This document shows positions 19,761 to 33,069 of a DNA stretch of 64,000 bases, piece after piece. Position numbers and translations under genes: made by a program. Each line of letters begins with the position of its first letter. The first letter of the stretch is position 1. Below the pieces are notes generated by a model. That model had not been told where the DNA came from. It made no database searches and saw nothing but the letters and a program-made list of their open reading frames with translations. The DNA comes from Atriophallophorus winterbourni (Eukaryota; Platyhelminthes; Trematoda; Plagiorchiida; Microphallidae): contig JACCGJ010008551.1 of assembly GCA_013407085.1 (NCBI GenBank), positions 40,099-104,098 on the forward strand, in the 5' to 3' direction.

Positions 19761-20289
19761 GTATCCGTGACCTGACATTCGAACGCCGTTCTGACTTTGT
19801 GCTAAACCCATTTATTCGCGATTTCGAGGATAAATCCTCATTTGCAAATTGAAATTTATCTTTTGATATGGGGACTAATCTAAGTCCCACAGTTGGTGCA
19901 AACGTAGCACCGATAACTGTTTGGAATATTTTTGCAACATTCCAATAACAGCAAGATGTTAGTTTTTGTTTAAAGTCAGACAAATTATATAAATTCATTT
20001 ATTTTTGAGTTCATCGATTATATGTGCAAAATAATACGAAATTCATCTCTTTGCCTCTATTCTAGCTGCAAGGAAAAGATTTCTACATGTATAGAGTTTG
20101 ATGTGTGCTTGCGTAGCGCACATCCCAAATGCTCTGGACTTTCGCCAACTCACTTTAATATTTATGCAGCCCAACGATGGCTTACATAGCTATGTGCAGG
20201 CTGAATGATATCCGTAGAAACTTTGTTTTAGGAACATCAACGTTATTATCTACATCTATTTCCGAAGCCAAAAACCTTTGGTGATGTAG

Positions 20290-23200
20290 ATACTGTTTGT
20301 TGTCACGTCTGCCTCTAGCCAGTATAACACTCCGTTGAGACCACAGAGGGCGAAACCATCGCCATCCTCCTTTCCTCCGAAGTCTCCCTGAAACAAGTTA
20401 CGGAAAATCGAGGTGAGCCTACTAGCCCATCAAAGGAGTTTCTCACATTGCTCGGGGATTCTACAACTTGAGAAAAATGGTTGTTGAGGTGCGTGCTATA
20501 AACCAAGGTGGCTCAACACGGTTAAGAAATGTCTTAATCATGACACAGGTTAAGCCTTTCATCCGAGACTCGAAGGCTCTTCAGGAAAGTTACCGAAGGA
20601 TGGTCATCGACCTACACCGTGCTTCAGGCATGTGTCCTACTACTGCGTCGTAGCGAGTTCACCGGTTCGGCAAATGGAGAGGAGGCTCAAACGACGCATC
20701 TACCAGATCCCTGCAGTCAATTGTATTCGAATTCATAAATTGTGACTACTTTTTCTCAAAAGCTGTGAATCTTCACTTCGTTGAAGGTATGTGCGTGGTG
20801 CAACTTGATACCACTCTCAAGAAGAAAACTTTTTTTCCCAAATAGAGCTAGAAAATCGAAGTAAGGTGTAAATCGTAGCTCACCGTATTCGCTCCCGTGG
20901 CGAAACTCAGTAAATGGCAGTAGTATAACGATGACGCTAACTCAAGAAAATTGTACTCCAAATTGAAGAGCACCACTGTCGTGCTACAACCTTTAGAGTA
21001 GGAATCGTTGTTGAGCTGCCGTGACTCAGACCACGAAGACGAAACTGGACGCCAGGAGTTGTCCTCTGTTTCAAATAAGAATGTTCTGTTTTCTGATGAA
21101 ATAAACCTTCAAAAAACACGAAACAGCCTGGGGCATAACGCCCGAGGACAATGTGCTTTTAAGTTGCCCGAACACCGGGAGACGGCCTAAGTAATAGTGG
21201 ACTTATGTTCTAAACATTCGCTTGTAATATTAGAAATATATAGATTGAACTTCTTCGCAGAGTTAACTACACTCACTACAAGATTTTTGGTGTTACGGAA
21301 TCATGGTTGTCTAATGATGACCACGTACCCGATGCAATAGCTGACAGGTTTAGCTCCGTAAGCAGCGACCGACCTCTTGGTAAGCTGGTAGGAGGTGCGC
21401 TGCTCCTTAGTGATCATGCGAGTCCTCTTTAAAAAACTATTTCTCGTACAACGACGAACGTGCAGACAGGATCTGCCTTGCTCGTGCAAAGGTGCACCCG
21501 TATAGCGGTAAGTTGAGTTTACCGTAGTCTGAACACTAGTTCGGAGTAAGATGCTCTTCTGCAACTTAGGCTTTCGTCTCTTCTGGTCTTAGCACCGCGT
21601 ATTGTAATCCTTGGTGATTTTAATCACCTCGAAATAAACTGGAAGTACTAAACCTCGCATGCACAAGGGGAAGCGAACTACGTTTCAGACTGTATATACT
21701 CCCATGCACTACACAAACACTTAAACGAACCAACTAGACTGCGCGAGAGCCAGTTTCCATCGACTCCCGACCAAGTTATTTCAACTGCTAAAAGCGGTAT
21801 AGAAAACATTTTTCTTTCAGCCACCACTGGGAAAGAGCGACCATGTAGTGTTAACCTACAAGTTACTCTTGTATTTTGGCACCTCCCACTTGAGGTATCT
21901 CAGAAAGAAAAGAAGAAAAAATCCGTTGACATCAGGATCGATTTTCTCTTATGTTAACCGTTCACAAAAAAGGTAAAAAGTGTGCATTCACTGAACGCCC
22001 ATCATGCAGCGAGTTTACATTCGAGGTACACAAAATATATTGGCCAACCTAGCATACAACAAGGCGGCAGGGACCGATAAAATCCATCAACGAATGATCA
22101 AACTGCTAGGTCTTAGATTTGCTGCTCTGATCACAGAACATTTTAGAACATCCCTCAGACACAGGTCCCTTCCTTTGGGTGGGAGAACAGTTGTTGAAAT
22201 GCTTATTTATAAAGAAGAAGCTTCTTAAGTGATCAAAAATTACCTGCCGTTTAGAATCACTAGTGTACTATGTAAGGTTATGGAAAGGTAATCCGCGACG
22301 AAATTTGTGGATACTTAAGCAAACATTCTCTACTGAATACCGCACAACACGGATTTCTAAAAGGTAGGTCAAGTCTGACTACATTATTGTGCTTTCTAAA
22401 CTAGGTCACTAAGAGGTTTATGATGGTATATTTGTAGAAGTCTTCTATCTTGAATTTAGGAAGGCCTTTCATTCAGTCAACCACATGCTCTCGCTTTCCG
22501 AGCTCTCAGTCATAGAAGTATCAGGAGTCCAACTGGGTGGATTCGCGCATTCCTCAGTGACCATTCAATAACCATCGAGGTAGATTATTTAAACTCCGCG
22601 TGTGCGCATATAACGATTGGGGTTCCACAGAGCCAAGCGTGTTGACCGTTCCTGTTCATCATCTTTATTGATCATTTAGCTAACCAACTGCGCTCACCCT
22701 CTTTTACGTTTGCTGACAACGTAAAACTTGTCTGTAGGTAGGATAACTCTGATCTGATAAATGACGTAGTGGCTATGACGAAATGGGCGGATAATCGGTA
22801 CATTCTACTTAACTTAAAGAAACGTCACTATCTCTCTACCCTGGCCGGCAACATTATAGTCTTTACGCCCTCAGCCCACATATATTTCCGTAGGGTGAAA
22901 TCTACTAAGGACATAGGAATCATAGTCTACGAAAACTTCTATTTGAGCCGATCAATGTGTTGCTTCTGCTCGCATGGCCGGGAATGAACACTTCCGAATA
23001 CGTTCAGCCCATACACTCAAAAAAGCTAAGATGAGGTTTACACTCTACATGGCAATAGTAAGGCCGCATATAGAATACGGTATTTTGTCTTATCAGAAAG
23101 ATATAGTGCAACTAGAAAAAACACCGAAGCTGGCCACTCGCATGTCTAAGGGTTTAGCATACACGAACTATGATAAAGGTTTCGTAGCATTAGTTCTGCA

Positions 23201-23445
23201 AAGGAATAAGCTGCTTCTAATTCGATGATTTCTTCCGGTTCTCTCCTCTGGTTGGTACACGATGGCGCAGTCTCAAGCTAAGTAAACAGCATACAAGACT
23301 AGATTCCGGATCGCACTTATTTGGCATTCGCTAAGCGAACGTTAAGAACTCACTGCACCGAAGAACTCGTCTCGACAGCTCCAGTAAATGCATTCAAACA
23401 TGAACTGGACGAGAGTTTGCAGTTGATCTTTCCGGAGAATTAACG
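20290..23445 (+). mobile_element. CR1-like LINE, nearly full length but decayed
   Basis: 20460-20840 reads like the end of ORF1 (TQVKPFIRDSKALQESYRR, MVIDLHRASG, DYFFSKAVNL). Endonuclease starts near 21280 (IFGVTESWLSNDDHVPDAIA) and has GDFNHLEINW around 21615. RT follows from about 22060: KAAGTDKIHQRMIK, ITSVLCKVMER, FIIFIDHLANQL and FADN in place of FADD (about 22710). The C-terminus includes VRPHIEYG and ends with a LINE-like FKHELDESLQLIFPEN. There are many stops and frame breaks. Confidence 0.65.
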
Positions 23446-23839
23446 TTATTATTAAATCCTTCTCATTTACTATAAAACAAACAGCAAAAACTTATGAAAA
23501 TCTTTATGAAATACACAAAAATCGTTTCTGTTCAAATTGTTCGTTTTGTCGAAATTAATTTCTTTTTGTCGTTTTTTCTTTCGATTAGACATGCAACATG
23601 CATTCACACTCTCACCTTTGGGTTATGAGACCTTTCCAAATTTTTATTCAAATGCATAGTCGCCTGGGCTCCCTACGGAACAATACTTGTGGTGGCTGGT
23701 GTTTTCAAGCACAGCTGCGAAAGAATCCAGGCACTCGTCTCGACTTGTTCGATTATCTCCCTATGATTCTGGTACTGTTACCGGTTCATGCCAATAAGTT
23801 TTTTCTTTCTGTCCGTTTAAAATCAATAACGATCATTAG

Positions 23840-25420
23840 GCCAGGAGATTATGCGAATTGTATTTTGGGAGCAACGCGTAATAACCGACGCAGGAAAACG
23901 AACAATCATTTCCTCTACAGCAGCAACGTGAGAGGTCAGGTGAAGTGGAATCGTGTACAAAAACAGAAAACTCTAAACGGGATAACGCTAAAAAGATTAT
24001 TTATATAAGATTGTGTAGGAATGAGGGAGAGTATAGAAGAAATAACTTTTCCCCGTTAGCAGTCCAAACAGTGAACCTGAGAGTGGTTCCTATTGAGTGA
24101 AAAGAAGCCATAATCGTACCAATACACAAGGCTCGTTGCAGGTCAACTATTAGTAAATATAGACCTTTCAGCCTGACAAGCAACGTCCCAAAAGCATTTG
24201 AAAAACTGCTGCGTGAATAAATCTGGTGGCATCTTTGTCGGCATTCTCTACTGATTGTAAATCAGCATGGATTTCTTAAGAGTACATCATAGTTTTCTCG
24301 ATACTGCAACTAAAATGCTGGACGAAAGAAAGCCAGTCGAAGCCCTCTACTTAGATTTTAATAAGGCTTTTGTTTTCGTAAGTCACCGCCTTCTTGAGAT
24401 CAAGCTATCAGCAAAAGGCATACAGGGTAGTCTACTTGCTTGGATAAAAGCATTCCGTACAAGCAGGACATTCAGAGTTCGGACTGGAACTACGTTGTCA
24501 AGCCAAACCGACGTGATCAGTAGGGTACTTCTAGGGTCGGTACTCGGCCCCTTTCTATTTCTGATTTTCACTGATAACTTGTCATCTGCCTTGAAGTACC
24601 CATGCATCATTTTCTCGGATGATGTAAAGTTCATCGTTTCAACGGTTGAATACACCTTAATGCACGACCTTGAACCGGTCATAAACTGGTCATACCAGTG
24701 GGATCACCAACTGAACCTTAAGAAGAAGAAACTTTCATCACCACAGAGTGATAAGATTTCGGTCCATGTGTCGGGAAATTCCATCAGTGTTAACGCCGCT
24801 CGGTGTGTTAGGGATTTGAGAGTACTGGTTAGGGCTGACTTCAAATGGGTTACCAATTTGCCGCTGCAACTCAGCGTGCATGTAAGTTGATTTTTCGGCT
24901 GAGATCCGTGCTATCCAGCAGAAGACCCGATGTATTCCTTTACAAGGCATTAGTTGAGCCGCATTTAGAATTTCGTGTCCAGGCGTGGTACCCTAACTAT
25001 AAGATGGACATCGTTCGACTCAAAAGCGCACAGCGTCTCGCAACACGCATGATTGAGGGTCAGCGAGGGAAACCTTACGCTGCACCCCTAAAATCCCTAG
25101 ATTTTCCTCACTTACGCGCCGTCGTTTGAGAGGTGACCTAATTGAAACCTCCAAGATCTTTAAGGGGTTAAGTGTTGTTATCATGAACGACTTCTTTGCC
25201 TTAAGACCCGAGCTGGGCACCTGCGAACATTCACTCAAACGTGCAAAGGAGCGATGTAGACTAGACTCCCGGAAAAAACGTTTTCTGCCTCAGGCTGGTA
25301 AATTTCTATAACTGGCTCCCAGAAGAAGTTATATCCTTCAGTTCTGTCGCGAGTTTCAAGAACGGTTTGGACCGAATCTGGGGTAAGCTTTTTCCTGAAT
25401 TCTCCCCCTAATTTCTGTGC
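23840..25420 (+). mobile_element. CR1-like LINE, RT half
   Basis: The frame at 24267-24890 reads ALYLDFNKAF (catalytic Asp motif), AWIKAFRTSRTFRV, LGSVLGPFLFLIFTDNL and IIFSDDVKF (FSDD). The next frame at 24845-25129 carries CKLIFRLRSVL, VEPHLEFRVQAWYPN and RMIEGQRG. The C-terminus ends near 25390 (NWLPEEVISF). The segment 23840-24000 matches the inverted-repeat arm at 25793-25945. Confidence 0.72.
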
Positions 25421-25439
25421 AAAATTAGGTAGTTCACCA

Positions 25440-26230
25440 TTTTTAGCGTTTTCTGGTAAATAAAGTAAAACCTGGAGTTCTGTTTTTTCAAATACAGAAA
25501 TCTTTTTCAAATGACCTCTCACCGTACTGGTGAAGAGAATTTTTCATTTTACCAGATTTATTCATAAAGAGAGGCTTGCTAAAATCAACCGGATAATCTC
25601 TTGGCTTCGAGATCGTCGAGGATATCCAAAGCAGTTCATTTCAGTTCGCAGTTCAGTTTCCACAGGACAGTATGTGGCTAACAAGCCAATCGAGCGTCCA
25701 TAATTTCTTTCCGTGGAATGCAACAGAGAAACACCCACCACTGCCAAAACGTTTTCTTCTTCTTGTCTATTTGAAATCTTCAAAGATCACGACGCCAAGA
25801 GATTATCCGGATTGTATTTAGGGAGTTCCGCGTTATAACGTATGCTGGTAAAAGAAAAAGCAGTTTATCTTCACCAGCACGGTAAGTGGTCAGCTGAAGT
25901 TGAAAAAACACAGAGAACTCTAGCCTTTACTTGATTTACGGAATAAAGCTAAAGGTGAACAACCTAAGCTTTAGCTGCCCTCTCAAGGTACTGGTGAGGA
26001 GAAATTTATTTTTATTTTTCCAGCATCATTTATAACAGGGGCTTCCTAAATACAAACCGGATAATCCCTTGATGTCGTGATTGTCGAGGGTATCCAAATC
26101 AAAATAAGAATAAACGCTTTGGCAGTGGTGGTTTCTTCACTTTGGCTTTCGACTGAGATAAATTCTGGACGCTCGATTGGCTCGTTATCCACTTACTGTC
26201 CTGTGCAACTGAACTGACCTGAGGTTATTG
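25440..26230. repeat. Imperfect palindrome of repeat S and adjoining sequence
   Basis: The left arm (about 25640-25945) and right arm (about 25960-26225) are inverted copies. The left reads caggacagta, ccaatcgagcgtcc, gagattatccggattg and gtatgctgg; the right reads these in reverse order and complement. A third partial arm in the right-arm orientation lies at 25500-25630. Confidence 0.6.
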
Positions 26231-26234
26231 AAAC

Positions 26235-27075
26235 TCGAGAAAGAAATGCAGAATATAAGATCTTCTGAAAAAATGTTTCAGAAGTTTACCACCCTTAAGC
26301 TGAAAAATTGTTTCCTCGAGTCTAGCCGATATCGCTTCTTATCAAGTTTGAGCGAATGCCCCGAAAGCCGTGCTCAGGACTTCAGTTAAACATTTCATTC
26401 ATTGGAATGCCACATAAACCATTCAAGATCTTATAGGTTTCAATTAAATCACCTCTTAAACGATGGTGCCTAGTGGAGAAAAGATCGACAGACTTCAGGC
26501 GTGTAGCGCTACGGTGACGCTCAATCATGCGAGATGCGAGACGCTGTACAGTTTCATGTCAAAGGATGTCCTTTTAGTCGTGGGGAAACCACGTCTGCAC
26601 AAAATATTCAAGGTGCAGCGAAATTAATGTCTTGTAAATTGACAAGAATGCATTAAGTCTTCCGCTCGAAAGCACTGAATTCAGCCAAAAAATTAACTTA
26701 CGTGCACGCTGAGTTGCAGCGGCAAATTGGTACCCCATTTGAAGTCAGTCATAACCAGTACTCCCAAATCCTTAACACAACTTGCGGTGTTAACACTGAG
26801 GGAATTTCTTGACACCTGGACCGAAATCTTATCACCCAGTGCAGATAAGAGTTTGCTCTTCTTAAGGTTCACTGGTTGGTCCTACTGGTATGACCAGTTT
26901 ATGACCGGTTCAAGGTTGTGCATCAAGGAGCATTCAACCGTTGAAACGACGAACTTCACATCATCCGAGAAAATGATGCATGGGTATTTCAAGGCAGATG
27001 ACAAGTCATCAGTGGAAATCAGGATTAGAAGGGGACCGAGTACGAACTTTGAAGAACCCTACTGATGACGTCTTT
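26235..27075 (-). mobile_element. CR1-like LINE 3' half, tail-to-tail with the copy at 24.2 kb
   Basis: The minus strand reads LSSALKYPCIIFSDDVKF, LEPVINWSYQ, ISVQVSRNSLSVNTA and NLPLQLSVHVS, nearly the same protein as 24576-24890. By eye about 88% of bases match over 300 bp. Confidence 0.7.
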
Positions 27076-27239
27076 TCAGCGCATCTTATAATAACAAATC
27101 TTATCCTGAGGTAATCACACACCCTTTATGCGGTACGTTAGACGGCATTACAGTTAAACTTTCTTATATACGTACAGTTTGTGAGGAAGTTGAAAATTTG
27201 TACAGACCGGACAAAAAAGGTTTCGTACCAGCAATTTGA

Positions 27240-28115
27240 AAAATGTAAAGTGAAGACTTTTTCTAATTACTACTTAATTTCTTCAATGCAACAATCAAAT
27301 CAGGAACCTTCTCTTTAGAATGGAAACATTCAGTTGTTATTGCTATGCAAAAGTCCGGATTACTACATACGGTTGCCAATTATGGAGCAATTAATCACAC
27401 ACCATTTTTATCTAGAATATTTGGGAAGCTTGTCAGGCAGACCACCCTCGCATACCTGACACCAAACTATTTCATATCAAACCAGCACGAATTTCTTAAC
27501 AACTAGAATTTCTTAATTAAGTGACAAAATCACTAGATTCTGGCAATGGGTCGTTTTTTTATTCATTGATATTACTTAAGCCTTTTACAGCGTCCCGCAT
27601 AATTTAATCCTCACAAAATTATCTGCTTTAGGTATTACTGGAAACCTACATTCGTGGTTAAAACCTTTTCTCAATGGTCGCATCTTCTCTGTAGATTTAA
27701 ATAGTTACCGTTCGCAGAATGTGCCTATTCCGAGCGGAGTCGTACAAGGAAGCGTTTTAGATCCACTACTCTTTTTGATATTTATTAACAATATACCATA
27801 TGCCATAAAACATTGTAAGATCATTTTGTTTGCAGTTAAAATAAAAGTCGCCATAGCCTTCCCACCTAACCATACTGCCGACTTTACATCGAAATTAAAC
27901 TAAGACCTGCAAGCTTTACTTCAATGCAGAATTCGTAACGGTCTTGAGTTTTTCATCAATAAATCTACTTTCATTGATTTTGAATATAACATTCCAAACT
28001 ATTCGATCATCTTGAATAATACACCACATCAACCATCATGGTGTGTAAGTGATTTAGGCTATCGATATTGTGGATCACTTTCAGTTCATGAACAAATTTC
28101 CTAATATCTAATACA
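27240..28115 (+). mobile_element. AT-rich CR1/Jockey-like LINE, RT fragment
   Basis: The frame at 27721 reads VPIPSGVVQGSVLDPLLFLI, FINNIPYAIKH; upstream are degenerate DITXAFYSVPHNLI and TGNLHSWLKPF. The FADD motif has become FAVK. It belongs with the element at 38.5-40.9 kb by its IPSGV-QGSVLDPLLF string and low GC. Confidence 0.6.
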
Positions 28116-28224
28116 AAAAATATTATAGGTTTTTTCATAGATTCATCTCTTTAACCCAGCGCAAGCTAGAGCTTTTCGAGTTACATACACTGCCTTTAAT
28201 AGATTGCTTCAATATTATATCTAG

Positions 28225-28745
28225 CAACATAAATCGTACTGATAATAATGCTTCCGAAGTAAGTGCAAGCATGAATTTAAGAGCTAGCACAACGGTTCGG
28301 TAAACACGGAAGCAAGATTCTTCAGCATAATTGAGTGGATACAATCCGGTCTCACGGCTTTGTTGACAGGAACATGATATAGTGCATCATAAACATCAGC
28401 CTCAGCTCCAGGTGGCAAGCTAAGCAGTCCAGACCGTGTATTTGAAGAATTATCCCGTCGTTGAAAGCTACTGAATAACCTTGAGAAGACAGTCATTTTA
28501 AACAGGTCGGTATCAGTTACTTCTCCGTCCTCTAGTTTCAACTCTCCTATGCATTCCATGAGTTTGCCTGCTGACTGTCTGTAGCTATATTATCTGCTCG
28601 GATCAATAAGCGATAGTCAATTAAGTGAAAATGAGTACCAAGATTCTTGCGGTGGTGTGCTTGAAAACAACCGCCACTACCAGAATTGATTCGTAGAGAA
28701 CACAGGCGTATACATATGTGAATGAAAGATGGAAGAGGTCTCGTC
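28225..28745 (-). mobile_element. CR1-like LINE, small fragment
   Basis: The minus-strand frame at 28284-28559 contains VYDALYHVPVNKAVRPDCIH, SIMLKNLAS, the region just before the RT catalytic core. The 28560-28745 part resembles 23600-23800. Confidence 0.5.
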
Positions 28746-28799
28746 ATCGAAAGTTGAGTGAGTTATGGCATGTTGTATGTCCAATAGAATGAAAAGACC

Positions 28800-29110
28800 A
28801 TTGGCAGTTCAGTTCAGTTTAGTTCATTTCAGTATGCACATCACGATTTTTGGTTGAGTCACCAATCGATCGTGCAGAATTTAATCGGTTGTATGCCGCA
28901 GAATAAGGTACACAAGTTTAAACAATAGGTTCACGAATTTCAGTTGCCACGGGATTTAAATGGTTAATAAGTCAAAGAGCTTCCAGAATTTCTCTGGCTG
29001 AAAGCATCAAAGGAGTGTCCATCACTGCAAAAGTTGTTTTCTTGTTTTTCGGTATCCTCGTCGTATGTACTGAGACGTCAGATGTTACCCAGACCATTCT
29101 TCGCTACTCA
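28800..29110 (+). repeat. Repeat S copy with downstream block
   Basis: It has gcagttcagttcagtttag, ccaatcgatcgtgcagaatt and ccatcactgcaaaagttg, parallel to 35850-36070 and 25640-25790. Confidence 0.45.
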
Positions 29111-29479
29111 AGTTTTTTTAGCTGCGAGTTGGAAAAAACACAAATGGTCGTGTGGTGTGAATGACGGAAAAGTATGCAAATGAATATTTTGTGACAAATG
29201 GTTTGTCTTCACCATGTTGGTCAGATGATTGTTAGGGGTAAATTTGGGCGTACATTTAAAACATGACATTTGAAACGTGGCATTACATAATTGAATTTCT
29301 TGCAGTTTCTTTTTTGGTTTTAAATCGTAGTATAATCCGTATAATTTAAAAAACGTTTTCATGCTATTTCTATCGACAGGCGACTTGCATGTTCAGGGAT
29401 AGAAGTCACGAACAAGCTAATGCCACGAGACATCCAGACCCATTCCGAAAGTCACTACTGGTATGCACGCGATTAGGTC

Positions 29480-32400
29480 CTCAGACAGCTTATTCTAGAA
29501 GCTTACCTCGCTTTCACTGAAGAAGTGTTGCCTAAGATTCCGACGATTTGGATTCTTGCGAGCTTGATTGCATACCCTCCAGTTGAAGATTTCATTGCTC
29601 GAGAGAACAGGTTTTGATAACCCACGTCGAATATGTTTTTCGGGATTTTGATGATTTCTAATAGATCACTCCGTAGACGCCGACGCCAAAGTGTGAAAAG
29701 ACCCAAAAAATTAGGCGTTCCCCTTTACGTGTCTTAGATATACCAATCCTTTGAACGTTTAGTGACCTTTACGATATCTTTTAACATATCACCGTGATCA
29801 CGGGATCCGTTAAATTTACCAACAAGTGTAAGAATGTAGCGGGGACATGATAACCGTGATTCCAAATAATCGATTAAGATCAGGGAGAGTATTGAGCCTA
29901 GTACTAAACCTTGTGAGACCCCACTGGTAGCTTTTGCGAATTCAGAGGTAGTATCGCCTACCCGGACTTCACAGGATCTATCACGAAGAAAAATGGTTAT
30001 CCAGTCCCGGGATATACCAGATACTTTTTGGCCAAAAACTTCCACCATACGAACCTGTAAGTGACAGGTTAGAAGCCTTACTAAATTCTAAATAAGGCCT
30101 CTAACCGTCCGACTTCGTCCAGTTTCCTAAAAGCTCCATCTGAAACATAGATGATTCTAGAGACACGACCTTCCTTTAAGAAAGCTAATTTTAAACGTGC
30201 CTAATTATTAATGTTGTACCAGGTGGCTTCGTAAACTATCACTGATAAGTTTCTTGAAGGTTTGCGTAAAACACTGATCAAGTTTACCTGTCGGAAATTC
30301 AAAATCATGTTCGCGTAACCTCCGTTTGGGAATGGGTACGACAATGGCTTTCTTCCAGTCATCCGGTAGGATGCCTTCGCAGAGCGATTCTGTGTTTAAC
30401 CTACAGAAAGGCTCTGCTAGTATTCTGTAAATTTTCTTTACAATTTCCGAATGCATGTTATCAGTTCCGGTGGATATATTTCCGTCTAGATTCTATAGTA
30501 CCCGAGCGACATTTTTCGTACAAAAAATATTTCGCTTAGAGGCCACCCATTTCAGTATCAGGATTTGCGACTGAATAAATCGCATCACAGCCATTTATTC
30601 TATAAACACTTTTAAAATAATCCAGCAAAGCTGCTGCCTTGTCTGGGTCAGAACTAGCTTTCTAGCTATTGTCTAAGATTAGGGTACCTATGTGCTTATT
30701 TGTCATTATCTCATTTTGAACTGTTTTTAGCGGAGTTCGCCAGATCATCTGTTGTAGCTTTACTGTGCTGTTTTTCGAGGCCTTATAGCACGAACAGTTT
30801 CTATCGGTCGGAAAGTCCGTGTATCTCAGTCAGTTTCTGTTAAGACTATTAATGTTACGTCGCATCGCAGGAGTTTACCAAGGTGGTTTGTTCTTTAGAC
30901 GTACAGGTCAAAAAAGTAGAAGTTTTGAATACCTAAGATATTGCGTTTTATAACTGACTATTTACTTTCGATATCATTGGTTCCAGAGAACCACTCACAC
31001 CTTGAAGCTGAAAGCCGTAAGGCATTCCGGTCAACTCGATATATAATTCGCCGGCATTTGACTGGTGGCTAATGAAAGCAAAGAATCACCTGGAATATTA
31101 TGATGACATGTCACTTTTTTGCAAATGTGAGTTTCAAGAGTGTTATTGGACAACTTTAGGACCTTTAGACAGAGCTAAATCCAGTGTATGTTGTGAGTGC
31201 CTATCAACGTACCTCGTTTTCTTACTTTCGTTCTAATGAAGCGCAACGGAGTGCAGTCAATCAAGATATAGATGGGAAATAATAAACAAAAAAATAAACA
31301 AATAAATTATTTATTTTTGGATATTTAAGGCATGCTAAGTATGGTCAACATTCACCCAAATGTTTGTACAACCATTGCAAAATGTACAATCGTGATTAAT
31401 TTCTCAAGGTCAAATATACATAAGTGGTCTGAGTGTCTCAGTCAATATTCGGAAGTTCAAAATTACCTATTGAATAGACTAGTGGGAATGTTCCACGCAA
31501 TCTAGTAAGAAGTTTTCTTAGTTCCCTGTCCTCATCCTCTGATGCGCAGGTGTCATCTAGAAACAGCCTAATGCAAAAGAGAACTTACCGTCGGTGGCGA
31601 TTGTCTAGAACAGCTGGATGCCAAATGTGGCCATTTTGATGCCAGAGTCTTGGTATTTAATACCACGTTGTAGGAGTATTACAGCTGCTCCTCTACGTCT
31701 ATTGTCTAGTCTATCTTATCTGATGCGTTTATAGGTCGAACGATGATAATCGGGAATAATGTCTGTATCTTGAAGCCAGGTCTCTGATACACTTAGGATC
31801 CTAAATTTAGTTCACGAGACTTTCTGCATTATTTCCAGCTATTTATTGCGCACGCTGCAAGTGTTTATGTATAGTATGCTTACAGCATTTCGATGTACGG
31901 CACCTAATTTTGGAGAAACCTTAGGCGCAGAAACCAAGGTATTGCCGAGATTTTTGATGTGGTCAAATGTGGTAGCACATTCTTGCTTTATGTGAAATCT
32001 AAGTCGCTGGAAGGTTGCGGCATATAGGATTTTAATGCAGCGGTGCACAACGTAAATAAAGCGATGCTTTTGTTCGCTGCATTACAAACTAGCTAAGAAT
32101 AGTTCTCTACCAGGATGAAATCAATGTTGATAGAAATATCCGCTAGCGCGGAATTATTCCGACTGATTTTTCTCTTTGTTTATCTTTTCCTCTCCTGCAC
32201 TGTCACTGGAACGCTGGAACGCGAAATATGTTGCCGAAGCTGGGCGACACTCTGGCGTCAATGTATACAAGCCATTGGTATTAGTTTGTATTTGGTAGCT
32301 TTTTGAAAGAAACAAGTCCCCGTCTCTGATGTTTGAATCCGAACAAGATTGACCTTGCTTCATTTCCGTTCTTCCTCAGACCGATTCTATGGGCCCAAAC

Positions 32401-32900
32401 TAACAGAAGATTGGGCCTTCTGTATAAAAGTATCTTTTTCGTTTATGATCAGAATATTTCTGGTAAAATTTTCCATATTTTTCCAATGAACAGCGCCTTT
32501 TCGCAACTCTCGCAATTCACTGCGAATTGAAGATAATTTCGAGTTAACTTTCGCAAAATTAATGAGACACTGCTCGATTTCCTTAATTGTAGGTAAGCCC
32601 GCTACATGTTGGGCTCACTGGTTCTTCTTAGTACGCTGGCTTTCCGCTGTGATATTAGTTTTTCCCCGAGTCGTTTCTGTTGCCTTATGTACACCCCCCA
32701 GCTGGGTTAGGATTAATTGGGACGATGCCGCAATTTGCACAGAAGATTTCAGGGTGGATTCCTGTAGTGTCGCAATTAACTGGAAGACTTTCTTGCCATA
32801 AACCTACCACGCAACTCCTTTCATTGTGTAAAAACTCATTCGAACCATGTATGGGCTACATTCACCGAAAATATTCCGTCGATATACATTAGAAAGTTGG
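29480..32900 (-). mobile_element. CR1-like LINE, nearly full length, decayed
   Basis: Reading down the minus strand: a Cys-rich ORF1 start (FCANCGIVPINPNP near 32730), a charged coiled-coil-like stretch (NSKLSSIRSELRELRK near 32530), endonuclease from about 31890 (AVSILYINTCSVRNK, ETWLQDTDIIPDY) and RT (ILPDDWKKAIVVPIPKRRLR near 30340, WITIFLRDRSCEVRVGDT and GVSQGLVLGS near 29950). It ends with a typical C-terminus near 29500. The FADD motif is lost. Confidence 0.65.
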
Positions 32901-33069
32901 GTGTGCCCATCGCTTGCAGGTACATCTTTCGATTACTTTGCCTACATGCTTACCAGAGCCAGCCTTCAAGTATGAGAAAGTAACTAGCCCTAATGTAGAT
33001 ATATAGAATAGTGATATTTATATTCAAGTAATGAACTAAATGTATATTACAATAAATTATTGATCCGTT

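Larger units (their letters stand above)
19487..19985 (-). repeat. Tandem Penelope-type terminal repeat, two partial units
   Basis: Two direct units each contain a hammerhead, the string ctttgtgctaaacccattta, a segment with gcgatttcgaggataaat, and ctaatctaagtccc or a near match. The outer sequence tttttgtttaaagtcaga occurs at both ends (about 19498 and 19963). The second unit has about 25 extra bases (around cattcgaacgccgttc). Tandem hammerhead-bearing pseudo-LTRs are characteristic of Penelope-like elements. No RT reading frame is attached here. Confidence 0.6.
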
